A stretch of DNA of 64,000 nt, from contig NZ_PJRJ01000009.1 in NCBI RefSeq assembly GCF_003711395.1, positions 34,505 to 98,504 of the forward strand, read 5' to 3'. A model generated the notes under the pieces. The model saw only the letters and a list, made by a program, of their open reading frames with translations, was not told where the DNA came from and did no database searches. A program made the position numbers and the translations under genes. Shown here piece by piece: positions 35,277 through 44,830 of this stretch (within the stretch, counting starts at the first letter, position 1; each line of letters opens with the position of its first letter). This stretch comes from Acinetobacter sp. B51(2017). Its GTDB lineage: Bacteria; Pseudomonadota; Gammaproteobacteria; Pseudomonadales; Moraxellaceae.

Positions 35277-35353
35277 TGATGATCCTGTTATTGTGATTGA
35301 CTATGAATTATCTTAGGTAAATTTAGGCAAAATGTAAGCTTAATTTACAAAAA

Positions 35354-36379
35354 TTAAGGTTTAACTACACCTTGGCGCAACAGCGCAGAATATTGTGCAC
35401 TGCTTAAATTTTTGCCACGGCTTTTAGGATTCACATGCGCCTGTTGATACCAGCTTGCCATATCTATATGTGGATTGATCACGCCTAAGTCATGTAAATA
35501 ATTAGGCAAGTAACCTGAAGCTATTAAACGATAATCGGTGGGTAAGCTTTTTTGTGACACGGCTTGCACCATATCAAACACTAAAGTGGTGCAATTACTG
35601 GTTAAGGTGTTATACCACTTCGGTTTTTGTGCCAGTTGATCGGCTTTTGCTAAATATTCTTCAAATAAGGCGCGGCGCTCTGCAACAGGCATTTTAACGG
35701 GGAAGAAATACACTTGTTCGCCACGTATATTGCTACGCGTATAAATAATATCTTTTTCGTCTGAGGCCACAAGACTCAATTCAAACTGGCGGAAAAAGCC
35801 ACCAATCGCTGAAAAATCTTCGTTTTTCTCTTTGCGAATTTCAATAGAAAAGGTAATTGGCGCGCTATTGTCAAAGTCAAAGCTCACCAAGGTATGGGCA
35901 ATTTGCGGGCCCATCCAATAGGAGGTAATAATATTGACGCCAGAAATTTGATTAAGGTCAAAACGCCGTGTTTCCCAACGTTCGATATAGCTGCCATCGG
36001 CTTGCCAACTAAAATTACGCACATTATGCAGGGTAACCAGATTGTCTTGTTGCTCATAACTGAGCAAACGTGCCACTTCAGGATTCCACGCGCGGTTTTG
36101 TTGCGGTTGTAAAGATAAATACCAACCGAGTGCCATTAAAAAACCAATAATATATAGCAATACATCTTTTTTACGGCTAAAAAAATGCGTGGCATATACC
36201 CCAAGCACGCTTAAAGCAAAAGCCAGCCATATGCCAATCAACACCCGTGACAGCAACACACCCAAAGGTTGTTGCACCCAAAGCGCGATACATAGCCATA
36301 ACGATGACACAACCACAAAAACACTAAAGCTACTATGTAGTAACCATGTGATGAATGTTTTCGATTGGGGTTGTGTCAT
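35354..36379 (-). CDS. DUF4105 membrane protein
   Basis: 341 residues: three or four N-terminal membrane helices (about 10-110) and a large periplasmic domain with YTRSNIRGEQVYFFPVKMPVAERRALFEEYLAKADQLAQKP, then WYNTLTSNCTTLVFDMV. The Asn-Cys-Thr-Thr motif and following helices are typical of DUF4105, a papain-like fold with Cys as possible nucleophile; the function is not established. The gene is 26 bp downstream of folA on the same strand, possibly co-transcribed. Confidence 0.82.
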   Translation of the reverse strand: MTQPQSKTFITWLLHSSFSVFVVVSSLWLCIALWVQQPLGVLLSRVLIGIWLAFALSVLGVYATHFFSRKKDVLLYIIGFLMALGWYLSLQPQQNRAWNPEVARLLSYEQQDNLVTLHNVRNFSWQADGSYIERWETRRFDLNQISGVNIITSYWMGPQIAHTLVSFDFDNSAPITFSIEIRKEKNEDFSAIGGFFRQFELSLVASDEKDIIYTRSNIRGEQVYFFPVKMPVAERRALFEEYLAKADQLAQKPKWYNTLTSNCTTLVFDMVQAVSQKSLPTDYRLIASGYLPNYLHDLGVINPHIDMASWYQQAHVNPKSRGKNLSSAQYSALLRQGVVKP

Positions 36380-36405
36380 AGCAATTAAAGTCTTAACAGA
36401 GAAGC

Positions 36406-36918
36406 TTATTTTTGATAGGTGGCAAACTCAAAAGCAATGCCAGTTTTGTCATCAATATGTTGTTCTGCTGCGACTTTTTTAAACTCGTTTGGAATGTGCG
36501 GATAATGTGCATCACCTTGAACATCCAGTTCAACATGAGTCAGTTCTAAACGATCCGCAATTGGCATAGTTTGGCTAAAGATTTCACCGCCACCAATAAT
36601 AAAAATGGTGTCAGGTTTTTCTGAGGCTTTGACATCGGCTACAGCCTGAGTGAGCGCATCTTCAATCGAATGCGCAACTTTAGTCCCTGCAAACTGCCAA
36701 TTTTGATCACGGGTAATCACCCAATTGACACGTTTGGGTAAGGCACGACCCATCGATTCTAAGGTCTTACGACCCATCACCACCACACCACCTTGGGTAA
36801 TGGCTTTAAAGTGTTGTAAGTCGGCAGAGATATGCCACGGTAGGTCATTGCCTTTGCCAATACAGCGGTTTTGATCCATGGCAACCACATGCACCACTTC
36901 TAAATTTTGAAAAGCCAT
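36406..36918 (-). CDS. folA: Dihydrofolate reductase
   Basis: Reduces dihydrofolate to tetrahydrofolate with NADPH, regenerating the cofactor consumed by thymidylate synthase. 170 residues with VVAMDQNRCIGKGNDLPWHISADLQHFK (active-site Asp in place of Glu is not seen; the acidic residue is in SADL), VVMGRKTLESMGRALPKR, and FIIGGGEIFSQ. It follows thyA on the same strand with a hairpin between, the classic thyA-folA pair. Confidence 0.96.
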   Translation of the reverse strand: MAFQNLEVVHVVAMDQNRCIGKGNDLPWHISADLQHFKAITQGGVVVMGRKTLESMGRALPKRVNWVITRDQNWQFAGTKVAHSIEDALTQAVADVKASEKPDTIFIIGGGEIFSQTMPIADRLELTHVELDVQGDAHYPHIPNEFKKVAAEQHIDDKTGIAFEFATYQK

Positions 36919-36965
36919 AACAACTCTGAACAGAAAAAAATATAACCAAGGAGCTTAATAAAACA

Positions 36966-36987
36966 AATCCCTCAACAACGAGGGATT
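36966..36987 (-). terminator. Hairpin between thyA and folA
   Basis: 8-bp stem AATCCCTC/GAGGGATT with a 6-nt loop, then TTTGTTTT on the minus strand. A moderate terminator, so folA may be expressed partly by readthrough. Confidence 0.65.
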
Positions 36988-36999
36988 GGTAAGAGTGAT

Positions 37000-37842
37000 T
37001 TAAACTGCAACAGGCGCTTTAATGCCTGGATGCGATTCATAACCAATAATTTCAATATCTTCAAATTTAAAATCAAATAGATCTTTAATTTCAGGATTCA
37101 GTTTAAGCTGACATAGACCCATTGGCTCACGTGTAAGCTGTAATTGTGCCTGTTCAAAATGATTCGCATATAGATGGGTATCACCACCTGTCCAAACAAA
37201 ATCACCTACCTCTAAATCACAGACTTGCGCGATCATATGGGTCAGTAGCGCATAGCTGGCAATGTTAAATGGCACGCCCAAGAACACATCAGCACTGCGT
37301 TGATACAGCTGGCAAGACAATTTGCCATTGTGTACAAAGAATTGGAATAAGGTATGACAAGGTGGTAGTGCCACTTGTCCAGCTTCATTTGGATTCCAAC
37401 CCGACACAATTAAACGACGTGAATTAGGATTGGTTTTGATTTCATTAATCAACCATTTGATTTGGTCAAAGCCATCTTGGTTATAGCTGTTGTCGGCATT
37501 TTTAGTCGCGCCAAAATTCCGCCACTGATGACCATACACAGGGCCTAGTTCGCCTTCAGGACGGCCAAAACGTGCAGTTTGTTCTGCGGTTGACCATTCA
37601 TCCCAAATGCTGACTTTATTGTCTTTTAAATATTGAACGTTGGTATCGCCTTTTAAAAACCATAAAAGTTCAATCACAATCGAGCGAAAATGTACTTTTT
37701 TAGTGGTTAATAGCGGAAAACCCTTCGAGAGATCAAAGCGCATTTGATGACCAAATACAGAACGTGTTCCTGTGCCTGTACGGTCGCCCTTATCGCCACC
37801 ATTGTCGAGGATATGTTGTAAAAGGTCTAAATATTGACGCAT
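37000..37842 (-). CDS. thyA: Thymidylate synthase
   Basis: Makes dTMP from dUMP using methylene-tetrahydrofolate. 280 residues, within the usual range. [18 protein letters not shown] near 21, [16 protein letters not shown], the catalytic Cys C162 in [13 protein letters not shown], and the nucleotide site [17 protein letters not shown] are all present. Upstream of folA. Confidence 0.97.
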   Translation of the reverse strand: MRQYLDLLQHILDNGGDKGDRTGTGTRSVFGHQMRFDLSKGFPLLTTKKVHFRSIVIELLWFLKGDTNVQYLKDNKVSIWDEWSTAEQTARFGRPEGELGPVYGHQWRNFGATKNADNSYNQDGFDQIKWLINEIKTNPNSRRLIVSGWNPNEAGQVALPPCHTLFQFFVHNGKLSCQLYQRSADVFLGVPFNIASYALLTHMIAQVCDLEVGDFVWTGGDTHLYANHFEQAQLQLTREPMGLCQLKLNPEIKDLFDFKFEDIEIIGYESHPGIKAPVAV

Positions 37843-38281
37843 AGAACTCTCGGCTTGTGTTTATCCGGTACATTTTAATGCTAGCAAAAGAGCAAAAATG
37901 TACTCGAATAAGAGAAAATAGGAATGTGGCAATGATACAGATAAGCCATACTTGAGTGCAAATCAGTTGAGTAACAGATCAAGATCGATCATGCCAAGCA
38001 CATCTGTAGTGATCATGCGAGATTTTAACTGATATGAGATATCAACTAAGACAAAAAAACGATGATTAAATTACCTGTTGCTACATTCTGAAAAAAATCG
38101 CCCACTCACATTTGCTTTCTAATCTGATGATTCTGCGATTTTTTAAATAAATAAGGAGACTTTTAGGTGTTTTTTTAACCTTTCCTTACATTTTTTGATA
38201 TGAAAAAGCGCATAAACATAGGTAAGATGCCGTCTTCAAAATTTATTTAAGCCCTATTTAGCTTAGGAAGGTGTCTGTAGA
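37843..38281. other. Intergenic region without a recognised gene
   Basis: About 440 bp between divergently transcribed thyA and the amidase-like gene. It is AT-rich. I found no ORF with a ribosome site and no tRNA. Two GATCATGC copies occur near 37987 and 38011. Promoters of both flanking genes must lie here. Confidence 0.6.
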
Positions 38282-38785
38282 ATGGTTTATGATCAAAGCG
38301 TCAACATGAGTGAAGTGCATGCTCCTGTCCAAGCCAATATTGTAATTCGTTCACAGGCTGGTCAAACTCCCCCAAAGTCAATTGCGAAGCCTGAAAAGAA
38401 TGTCTATAGCTTTAATGGTCAGCGTATTGATATCAATAAAATGACTAGCTTTTTAAAAGGGATTACCCGTCAAACCAGCACGCAAAAATGTGCGCGTAGT
38501 GTACGTTTAGCGCTACAGGCGGCAGGTGCCAAATTCCAAAGCCATCCTGTGGCAGCAGCTGATTGGGGTTCAACCTTAACTAAAATTGGCTATCGCAAAA
38601 TTAATTTGTCTTTTGATCAACCGCAAAAAGGCGATATTTATATTATCGACCGCACTGCAAAAAACCGTTATGGCCATATTGCTGCGTATTCTGGTTCGGC
38701 TTGGGTATCTGACTTTAAACAACGTAGCCATGCAGTATATAAAAACCAAAATGTGAAATACGAATATTATCGTCTGGCATTTTAA
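38282..38785 (+). CDS. Papain-like (CHAP/NlpC-type) amidase-like protein without signal peptide
   Basis: 167-residue protein with a Cys/His layout typical of small peptidoglycan amidases: C70 in TQKCARSVRLALQAAG at the start of a helix, GDIYII near 118, and H132 in RYGHIAAYSG, followed by WVSDF with Asp144. The 60 residues before the Cys hold no signal peptide or membrane helix, which is unusual for a wall hydrolase. It could be a secretion-system effector, a cytoplasmic peptidase or a moonlighting enzyme. No immunity-like or VgrG/Hcp gene is adjacent. Confidence 0.65.
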   Translation: MVYDQSVNMSEVHAPVQANIVIRSQAGQTPPKSIAKPEKNVYSFNGQRIDINKMTSFLKGITRQTSTQKCARSVRLALQAAGAKFQSHPVAAADWGSTLTKIGYRKINLSFDQPQKGDIYIIDRTAKNRYGHIAAYSGSAWVSDFKQRSHAVYKNQNVKYEYYRLAF

Positions 38786-39156
38786 TGGCTACGTCGGGCG
38801 CGATGGCTATAAATTGACACCACAAATAAGCCGAGCACACTAAAGCCTACGGCTTGTAGCATCAGCGCCCAGACGTGTTGCGTTGGCAATAAAAATATTA
38901 AAATAAGCCAATACACACACGGCAAAATAAAAAATAATGCATCAAATCCTGAGTTATATTGTCCATTGGCTTGTAGTTTTAACTTAAGCTGCCTAAGTAG
39001 ATGTACGAGCGCGCCTAAGCCCAAACTCATCACACTAAACGCCATACTTAACTCAGCAACTTTAGCGCAGCTGTAAATGACTAAACAAAGCAGAACACAG
39101 AGCACAAGTTTAATCTGACGATTACATTTTTCCGAATACCAAAACTCTAGCATCAC
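38782..39156 (-). CDS. Small membrane protein, paralog of the next gene (B)
   Basis: 124-residue protein with four predicted membrane helices and a short basic tail (YSHRARRSH). Begins MMLEFWYSEKCNRQIKLVL. It shares the opening MLEFW and overall layout with the gene immediately upstream, whose stop overlaps its start by 4 nt. No family recognised. It overlaps the amidase-like gene tail to tail by 4 bp. Confidence 0.65.
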   Translation of the reverse strand: MMLEFWYSEKCNRQIKLVLCVLLCLVIYSCAKVAELSMAFSVMSLGLGALVHLLRQLKLKLQANGQYNSGFDALFFILPCVYWLILIFLLPTQHVWALMLQAVGFSVLGLFVVSIYSHRARRSH

Positions 39157-39518
39157 AGATCCTTAAGATTAACCAAGGAGAAAGGCGAGAAAATACAGAT
39201 GGCTAAAGCCATAAAACCAATCCCTTGTGCACCTAAAATTAAAATATCACCGTGCTTAAATTGCATAAAAATAAGGGCAATGAGGAGAGCAATCGGAATC
39301 CAATGCAGTAATCGCGCGAGAAAATTCTGTGTTTGAATAAAATGCATATTGCAGTAGCGACAGATTAAAAAAATTAAACCTGTACCTAAAAACATTAAAA
39401 TAGCGCTTAATTCTAAGGGTGCGAGTAGATACAATCCAGCCGTACTCAAGGCCAAAACAGCCAATAAAATAAATTTACGTCCAACAGGGATCTTTGAATC
39501 AAACCAAAACTCAAGCAT
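39153..39518 (-). CDS. Small membrane protein, paralog of the previous gene (A)
   Basis: 121 residues from the ATG at 39518 (GGG six nucleotides upstream; a GTG at 39539 is less likely). Begins MLEFWFDSKIPVGRKFILL, with four membrane helices. The tandem arrangement and the shared beginning indicate an old duplication. Function unknown. Confidence 0.65.
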   Translation of the reverse strand: MLEFWFDSKIPVGRKFILLAVLALSTAGLYLLAPLELSAILMFLGTGLIFLICRYCNMHFIQTQNFLARLLHWIPIALLIALIFMQFKHGDILILGAQGIGFMALAICIFSPFSLVNLKDL

Positions 39519-39567
39519 AAATTGCCCAATCGAATTCACGGGAGATTAATGTAGCAAATTGGCATAA

Positions 39568-39595
39568 AAAAGGTGAAGCCATTGCTTCACCTTTT
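39568..39595 (-). terminator. Terminator of lgt
   Basis: 12-bp stem AAAAGGTGAAGC/GCTTCACCTTTT with a CATT loop, followed by more T on the minus strand. Confidence 0.9.
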
Positions 39596-39599
39596 GTAT

Positions 39600-40412
39600 T
39601 TAGTTAATTTTCTTGGGACCCCAATCATAGATATTTTTTTGGTAGGCGTACCACAGCATCCATATGCCAATTAAAATCATTGGTAGGCTTAAGAATTGGC
39701 CTTTACTCATCCATGCGATAAACAATTGGCTGTTGTCGGGTTCGCGGAAGAATTCCATGATAAAGCGTGCTAAGCCATAACCCATTAAGAACAGCGCAGA
39801 AACAGCCATCCGTGGGCGCGGCTTGCTGCTAAACCACCACAGCAGAATAAATAAAATTAAACCTTCTGCCAGTGCTTGATAGAGCTGGGATGGATGACGT
39901 ACCAACTGCAAAGGATCGGTTGGGAAAATCATCCCCAATGGAAAATCAGGATTTGTGACCGCACGACCATAGAGTTCGCCACCAATAAAGTTACCAATAC
40001 GGCCAAACATTAAGCCTGTCGGTACGCAGGGTGCAATAAAGTCCAAGGTTTGAAACCATGACATCTTATATTTTTTGCACCACAGCAACATGGCCAATAC
40101 CACACCCAAGAAACCGCCATGGAAGCTCATGCCGCCAGTCCAGACTTTAAATAGCCATAATGGATCTGCCAAAAACTGCTCGAAGCCGTAAAAAAATACG
40201 TAGCCGACACGCCCACCAATCACCACACCTAGCGCGCCATAAAAAATTAAGTCAGAGACCATATCCGCTGTCCAACCTTGACGCTGTTTAGCACGATAGG
40301 TCGCAAGTCCCCAAGCAAATAAAAACGCCAATAAATACATTAGTCCGTACCAATGTACCTGTAATGGCCCAATTGCAATGGCAACGGGGTCAATATTTGG
40401 ATAGGTCAGCAT
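39600..40412 (-). CDS. lgt: Prolipoprotein diacylglyceryl transferase
   Basis: Inner-membrane enzyme that transfers diacylglycerol from phosphatidylglycerol to the lipobox Cys of prolipoproteins, first step of lipoprotein maturation. 270 residues, seven helices; the essential His/Arg region HGGFLG, and the Lgt signature GRIGNFIGGELYGR near residue 140. Several lipoproteins in this window would be its substrates. Monocistronic. Confidence 0.96.
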   Translation of the reverse strand: MLTYPNIDPVAIAIGPLQVHWYGLMYLLAFLFAWGLATYRAKQRQGWTADMVSDLIFYGALGVVIGGRVGYVFFYGFEQFLADPLWLFKVWTGGMSFHGGFLGVVLAMLLWCKKYKMSWFQTLDFIAPCVPTGLMFGRIGNFIGGELYGRAVTNPDFPLGMIFPTDPLQLVRHPSQLYQALAEGLILFILLWWFSSKPRPRMAVSALFLMGYGLARFIMEFFREPDNSQLFIAWMSKGQFLSLPMILIGIWMLWYAYQKNIYDWGPKKIN

Positions 40413-40502
40413 GTAGATTCCTTGATATTGTTTTGCTTAGATTCTAGCGGAAAGTCCCGAAAAATGTTGTACATTCAATGTGTAAAGATCGGAGAGTAGT
40501 AG

Positions 40503-41273
40503 ATGTGTATTATGGCTTTAGCTTGGCAGGTGATTGATGATCTGCCAATCTGTCTGATTTCCAATCGGGATGAGTTTTATCAAAGACCCAGTCAGACGTT
40601 GCACCAGTGGCAAGATCAACCGATTATTGCTGGACGTGATGTGGTGCAAGGCGGTACATGGATGGGAGTGACTGCTACAGGGCGTTGGGCAGTACTCACC
40701 AATTTTAGAAATGCACTGGATAAAAATACTTATCTAACCTCACGCGGGCATATAGTCAGTGATTTTTTAAACTCAGATTTAGCCCCGATCCGTTTTGCCA
40801 AACAGCTCGAAGCAAAACAGTGTGATTATGCGGGTTTTAATTTAATCTGTGGTGATCAGCAGCAAGCGGTGTATATGAGTAATCGTGGCGAAGCACCGCA
40901 AGTTTTGGCCCGTGGGGTTTATGTGGTATCCAATGGCTTAATGAGTGAGGGCTGGGAAAAAACTCGCCATTTGCGCCAGCGTTTTACCCAAGAGATTTTG
41001 CCTTTATTGCAGCAAGATACAGCACAAGTAGAAACGGCAGTTTGGGATGTTTTAGAAGATCAACGCCAAATTTTGCCTGAATTATTACCTGAAACGGGGA
41101 TATCACGACAGATGGAACAATTGTTATCTTCGACGTTTATTCAAAGCCCCAACTACGGTACACGTTGTTCTAACTTTTTATGTTTAAAACAGCAGCAGTG
41201 GTTATGGTTAGAAAAAAATCAACATGCTGCGCCAATTGGTCAAATCGTAAAAATTTCCCAAAAACTACAATAA
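40503..41273 (+). CDS. NRDE (TANGO2-like) family protein
   Basis: 256 residues starting with Cys at position 2 and containing ISNRDEFYQRP, the motif naming the family, and GGTWMGVTATGRWAVLTNFR. N-terminal Cys after Met removal suggests an Ntn-hydrolase-like fold. The eukaryotic relative TANGO2 has been linked to haem or lipid handling; the bacterial role is unknown. Flanked by a terminator shared with phoX. Confidence 0.88.
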   Translation: MCIMALAWQVIDDLPICLISNRDEFYQRPSQTLHQWQDQPIIAGRDVVQGGTWMGVTATGRWAVLTNFRNALDKNTYLTSRGHIVSDFLNSDLAPIRFAKQLEAKQCDYAGFNLICGDQQQAVYMSNRGEAPQVLARGVYVVSNGLMSEGWEKTRHLRQRFTQEILPLLQQDTAQVETAVWDVLEDQRQILPELLPETGISRQMEQLLSSTFIQSPNYGTRCSNFLCLKQQQWLWLEKNQHAAPIGQIVKISQKLQ

Positions 41274-41300
41274 AAAAATCCCTCATATTGAGGGATTTTT
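41274..41300. terminator. Bidirectional terminator between the NRDE gene and phoX
   Basis: 12-bp stem AAAAATCCCTCA/TGAGGGATTTTT with a TAT loop; the convergent phoX ends 12 bp away. Confidence 0.93.
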
Positions 41301-41311
41301 ATAGCTTAGAT

Positions 41312-43513
41312 TTAGGCTGGTTGGCTTTGCTCTAAAGCTTCACCTGCAATAACTCCACCATCTTTACGGGTAATGACCACTGTGGCTGAACGTGGACGCG
41401 TACCTACACCACGACTTAAATTTAATTCAGTCGGGTGGTTGCTTGGCCATGTGCCACCTGGATGTTGCACGTTAACAAAAATTGCTTTGTAATCTGGGGT
41501 CATGGTAACACCTGTAATCTCACAGCCACTTGGACCCGTCAAGAAGCGACGCAATTTTGAGTCATCTAAACTCGCACCTGCTGGCGTGACTTGTGTGCTA
41601 TCGCCAGATTTTGCTTGTGTGATTTGACCATCACCGACTTGACCTGGTAGGGCAGCTAACATCATACAGTTGGTTTCGTTGGTATATGCGCCATCATCAG
41701 TTTGAATCCATAGTACACCGCGTGGGTCAAACCACATACCATCTGGGCTTGAGAAATCATTGGCATCGGTTAAACCTGATAAGTTCACGTTGCTTAATGA
41801 ATCGGCTTCTGCACCAAATAAGAAGATATCCCAAACAAAGCTGCTTGCTGTTGTGGTATCACCATCTTCACGTAAACGGATGATATGACCGTTAATATTG
41901 CCACGTAGCGAGGTTGAACCGCTGTCGTTGTCAAAGTAGTTACGTGGGTTGGCAGCATCAGTTTCATAGCTACGACCGCGGTTTGAGTTGTTGGTTAAGG
42001 TTACATAGACTTCACCATTTTTAGGATTCACGGCAACCCATTCTGGACGGTCCATTTTGGTCGCGCCCACTGCATCACCAGCAAGTCGTGCATTGACTAA
42101 AACATCGGCTTGGTCAGCAAAGCGGTATTTGTCATAATTGGCAATCAATGGATGATTAATACTCAGTTCGATCCATTGACCTGTGGCGCTTTGTGTTGCT
42201 TCATTAAAGTCAAACTTAGCGACATATAACTTACCATTATTCATATATTTGTCGCCAGCAGCATAGCCACCGTTCACATCACGCTGGTCCCATTTGCTGT
42301 CTGAAACGAATTTATAAATATATTCGCCTGTTGAGTCATCACCCATATAGAAGGCTAAATTTTGTCCTTGGATGGCACGGCTCGCACGGCAATCTTCGTG
42401 AGCAAAACGACCCAAAGCGGTACGTTTAACAGGGCGCTCATTGCTGGCAAATGGGTCAATTTCAACGATCCAACCAAAGGTGTTAGTTGAGTTGCGAAAA
42501 TCTTGGCTGGCTGTCAAATCCATTTCTTTACGAGTCAACCAACGGTCATATTGGTATTCTTCATCGGCAATACGGTTTTCTACAGTGTGCCAACGATAGC
42601 CGCTGTTGGTTGGAATTTTATAACGGTTTAACGATACCAGCTCATTTTCGCTACGATCTGTATCTTCACGCGAGAAGTATTGGTTAAAGTTTTCTTCTGT
42701 AGTTAAGTAAGTGCCCCATGGGGTATAGCCATTACCACAGTTGTTGATAGTCCCCAATGAGAATGTGCCCTCAGGACTGGTTGCAGTTTTAACTAAGTCA
42801 TTGCCTTTGACTGGGCCAGCAAAATCAATTGGTGTTGCGGCAGTGATGCGGCGGTTAAATGGTGAGCTTTGGTTAATACGTACCACTTGGCTATTTGGAT
42901 CTTTGATTACATGCACAATTGATACGCCGTGGGCATTGATTTCACGGATGACATCATCTTCACCACGAATAGCTTGATTTACGGTATTTTGCGCAGGATG
43001 AATCAGGTTGGCATTGTTAATGTATTCATGGTTCATCACCAATAAACCTTCATTGGATTCATTGGCATCATATTGACTGTTTTTCATGCCAAAGAAGGTC
43101 ATACCATCATGACAGTCGCCTGAACGCTTGGTAAATGATGCACCCGACGGCACGTTATTGTCATCCCATTCGCTTAAACTAGCAGCAATTGGGTCGCCCA
43201 TGGCATATAACACGCGTGCTTCATAGCCTTCAGGTACTGTAAATGCATTTAAAGTATTTTTATCAACTGCCTTAAATTGTAAGCTTGACGGGGTTTTGCT
43301 GTCGTCAAATGTACCATCTGTGCCTGCAGGCGCTGAATTATTGTCGTCATTACAGCCTGTTAAAGTGGTGGCTAAAGTAATGGCAACCGCACCGCCTGCA
43401 GTTTTAGTAATAAGTTCGCGGCGGCTGATGCTTTTATTAAATAAATCTAGAAATTCTGCATTCCCCGAAGTATTGCTATCGTAATCATCATTAAAAGGCA
43501 TTTGTTCAGACAT
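41312..43513 (-). CDS. phoX: Tat-exported PhoX-family phosphatase
   Basis: 733-residue Ca/Fe-type alkaline phosphatase of the PhoX (DUF839) family. It has a twin-arginine signal, SISRRELITKTAGG with Arg31-Arg32, a hydrophobic stretch and then LTGC (Cys54), which could also serve as a lipobox. The catalytic region includes MNHEY, GNGYTPWGTYLTTEENF, EDCRASRAI and DGMWFDPRGVLWIQTDDG. The tatABC genes lie directly upstream, on the same strand but as a separate unit. A weak PhoB-box-like site lies upstream (43580-43598). Confidence 0.92.
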   Translation of the reverse strand: MSEQMPFNDDYDSNTSGNAEFLDLFNKSISRRELITKTAGGAVAITLATTLTGCNDDNNSAPAGTDGTFDDSKTPSSLQFKAVDKNTLNAFTVPEGYEARVLYAMGDPIAASLSEWDDNNVPSGASFTKRSGDCHDGMTFFGMKNSQYDANESNEGLLVMNHEYINNANLIHPAQNTVNQAIRGEDDVIREINAHGVSIVHVIKDPNSQVVRINQSSPFNRRITAATPIDFAGPVKGNDLVKTATSPEGTFSLGTINNCGNGYTPWGTYLTTEENFNQYFSREDTDRSENELVSLNRYKIPTNSGYRWHTVENRIADEEYQYDRWLTRKEMDLTASQDFRNSTNTFGWIVEIDPFASNERPVKRTALGRFAHEDCRASRAIQGQNLAFYMGDDSTGEYIYKFVSDSKWDQRDVNGGYAAGDKYMNNGKLYVAKFDFNEATQSATGQWIELSINHPLIANYDKYRFADQADVLVNARLAGDAVGATKMDRPEWVAVNPKNGEVYVTLTNNSNRGRSYETDAANPRNYFDNDSGSTSLRGNINGHIIRLREDGDTTTASSFVWDIFLFGAEADSLSNVNLSGLTDANDFSSPDGMWFDPRGVLWIQTDDGAYTNETNCMMLAALPGQVGDGQITQAKSGDSTQVTPAGASLDDSKLRRFLTGPSGCEITGVTMTPDYKAIFVNVQHPGGTWPSNHPTELNLSRGVGTRPRSATVVITRKDGGVIAGEALEQSQPA

Positions 43514-43579
43514 GTTATTTTTCCTAGCGATTGGATGCGTCGGTACTTAAATCGTTGAACAACACCTTAAAGGGCAAAT

Positions 43580-43598
43580 ATGACAAATTCTTGAACAG
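43580..43598 (-). promoter_or_regulatory. Possible PhoB half-sites upstream of phoX
   Basis: On the minus strand CTGTTCA is followed by TTGTCAT with a spacing 12, not 11, bases; only the second half matches the Pho consensus well (6/7). Position, about 70 bp upstream of the start, is reasonable. Confidence 0.3.
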
Positions 43599-43620
43599 TT
43601 TGTTGCAATCTCATGAAATA

Positions 43621-43645
43621 AAAAAGAGCAGTTTTAAGCTGCTCT
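43621..43645 (-). terminator. Terminator of tatC
   Basis: 7-bp stem AGAGCAG/CTGCTCT with a 7-nt loop and TTTTTT on the minus strand, 23 bp past tatC; it separates the tat operon from phoX. Confidence 0.85.
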
Positions 43646-43667
43646 ATAATTTAATTAAGTATTTATT

Positions 43668-44420
43668 TTATTTACGTTTTTCTAAAATTTTCCCTGCCAA
43701 CAAACCCAGTTCAAACAGCATCCACATGGGCACTGCCAACATAATCATTGAGAGGGCATCTGGGGGAGTGACAAACATGGCAATAAAGAAACAACCGACA
43801 ATAATAAAGCGTCTTTTGGCCACCAATTGTTCGGTTGTGACCACGCCAATTAGGATGAGTACCAGTGTAATAATTGGAATTTCAAAGGTTAAACCAAACA
43901 CTAAAAACAGCTTTAAACAGAAGCTTAAATAACTGTTAATGTCGGTCATCGGTGCAACGGTTTCAGGCGCAACACTGATAAAAAAATGTAAAATTGAGGG
44001 CAGAGCGACAAAGTATGCAAAGGCAATGCCGCTATAAAACAGCACAATACTACCCAATAATAGGGGTAAGGCAAGGCGCTTTTCTTTGGCATAGAGTGCA
44101 GGTTTGACGAAGTCCCACAGTTGATACAAGATAAATGGCATCGCCAGCATTAATGCAACAAAAAAGTTTAGTTTAAACGGAGCCATAAAGGTCGCGGTCA
44201 CATCTGTCGCAATCATGGATGAACTGATCGGCAGCTGGGCACGTAGTGGCTCAGACATTAGTTGATAGCTTTCATTCGCGAAGGGCAATAAGCAAAAAAA
44301 TAAAGCGATCAACAAACCCACAATTTTAAATAAATGCCGACGTAGCACAATCAAATGCTTAGTAATAGGCATTTCCCCGAGCTGTTCTGCCTGATGGATG
44401 TGCTCAGAAGAACTGTTCAT
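43668..44420 (-). CDS. tatC: Twin-arginine translocase subunit TatC
   Basis: Receptor subunit that recognises the RR signal. 250 residues, six membrane helices, with MPITKHLIVLRRHL at the N-terminus, the loop LYAKEKRLALPLL and conserved Glu/Phe-rich LVFGLTFEIPI. ATG overlaps the tatB stop by 4 nt. Confidence 0.96.
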   Translation of the reverse strand: MNSSSEHIHQAEQLGEMPITKHLIVLRRHLFKIVGLLIALFFCLLPFANESYQLMSEPLRAQLPISSSMIATDVTATFMAPFKLNFFVALMLAMPFILYQLWDFVKPALYAKEKRLALPLLLGSIVLFYSGIAFAYFVALPSILHFFISVAPETVAPMTDINSYLSFCLKLFLVFGLTFEIPIITLVLILIGVVTTEQLVAKRRFIIVGCFFIAMFVTPPDALSMIMLAVPMWMLFELGLLAGKILEKRK

Positions 44421-44815
44421 AGTGCCACCTTGTATACAGGGTCATTGATTTTTTTTGTTAGCATAGGGCTGCGTAACAGCGGTTGCTGGCAAGGCACATA
44501 GGCAATCTGCTTGCGTGCTACTGGCAGTTGTTCTGGTTCAATTAAGCTGACTTTTTGTTGTTCAAGTTGTTGCATTTGGGCTTGCATTTTTGCCTCTAAG
44601 GCTTGAATTTTTTGCATTTCCTGCTGCATTTGTTCACGGAGTTCAGATAAACGTAATTCACGGTCAATGTCATTTTGTACATTGCTGATTAAGCGTTTAA
44701 TTTTGGCATAGCTTTTAGCTGCAAAACGTGCCGCTTCTGGGAGTTTGTCTGGCCCAAGCACCAATAATGCAATGATGCCGAATGCCAATAGCTCCGTCAT
44801 TCCAATATTGAGCAT
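44417..44815 (-). CDS. tatB: Twin-arginine translocase subunit TatB
   Basis: Partner of TatC in signal recognition. 132 residues: one N-terminal helix (MLNIGMTELLAFGIIALLVLGPDKLPEAAR, with the conserved Glu8 and GPxxLP hinge), an amphipathic helix, then a long Gln-rich coiled coil (about 50-95). Middle gene of the tat operon. Confidence 0.95.
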   Translation of the reverse strand: MLNIGMTELLAFGIIALLVLGPDKLPEAARFAAKSYAKIKRLISNVQNDIDRELRLSELREQMQQEMQKIQALEAKMQAQMQQLEQQKVSLIEPEQLPVARKQIAYVPCQQPLLRSPMLTKKINDPVYKVAL

Positions 44816-44830
44816 GTTACAACATCCAAA

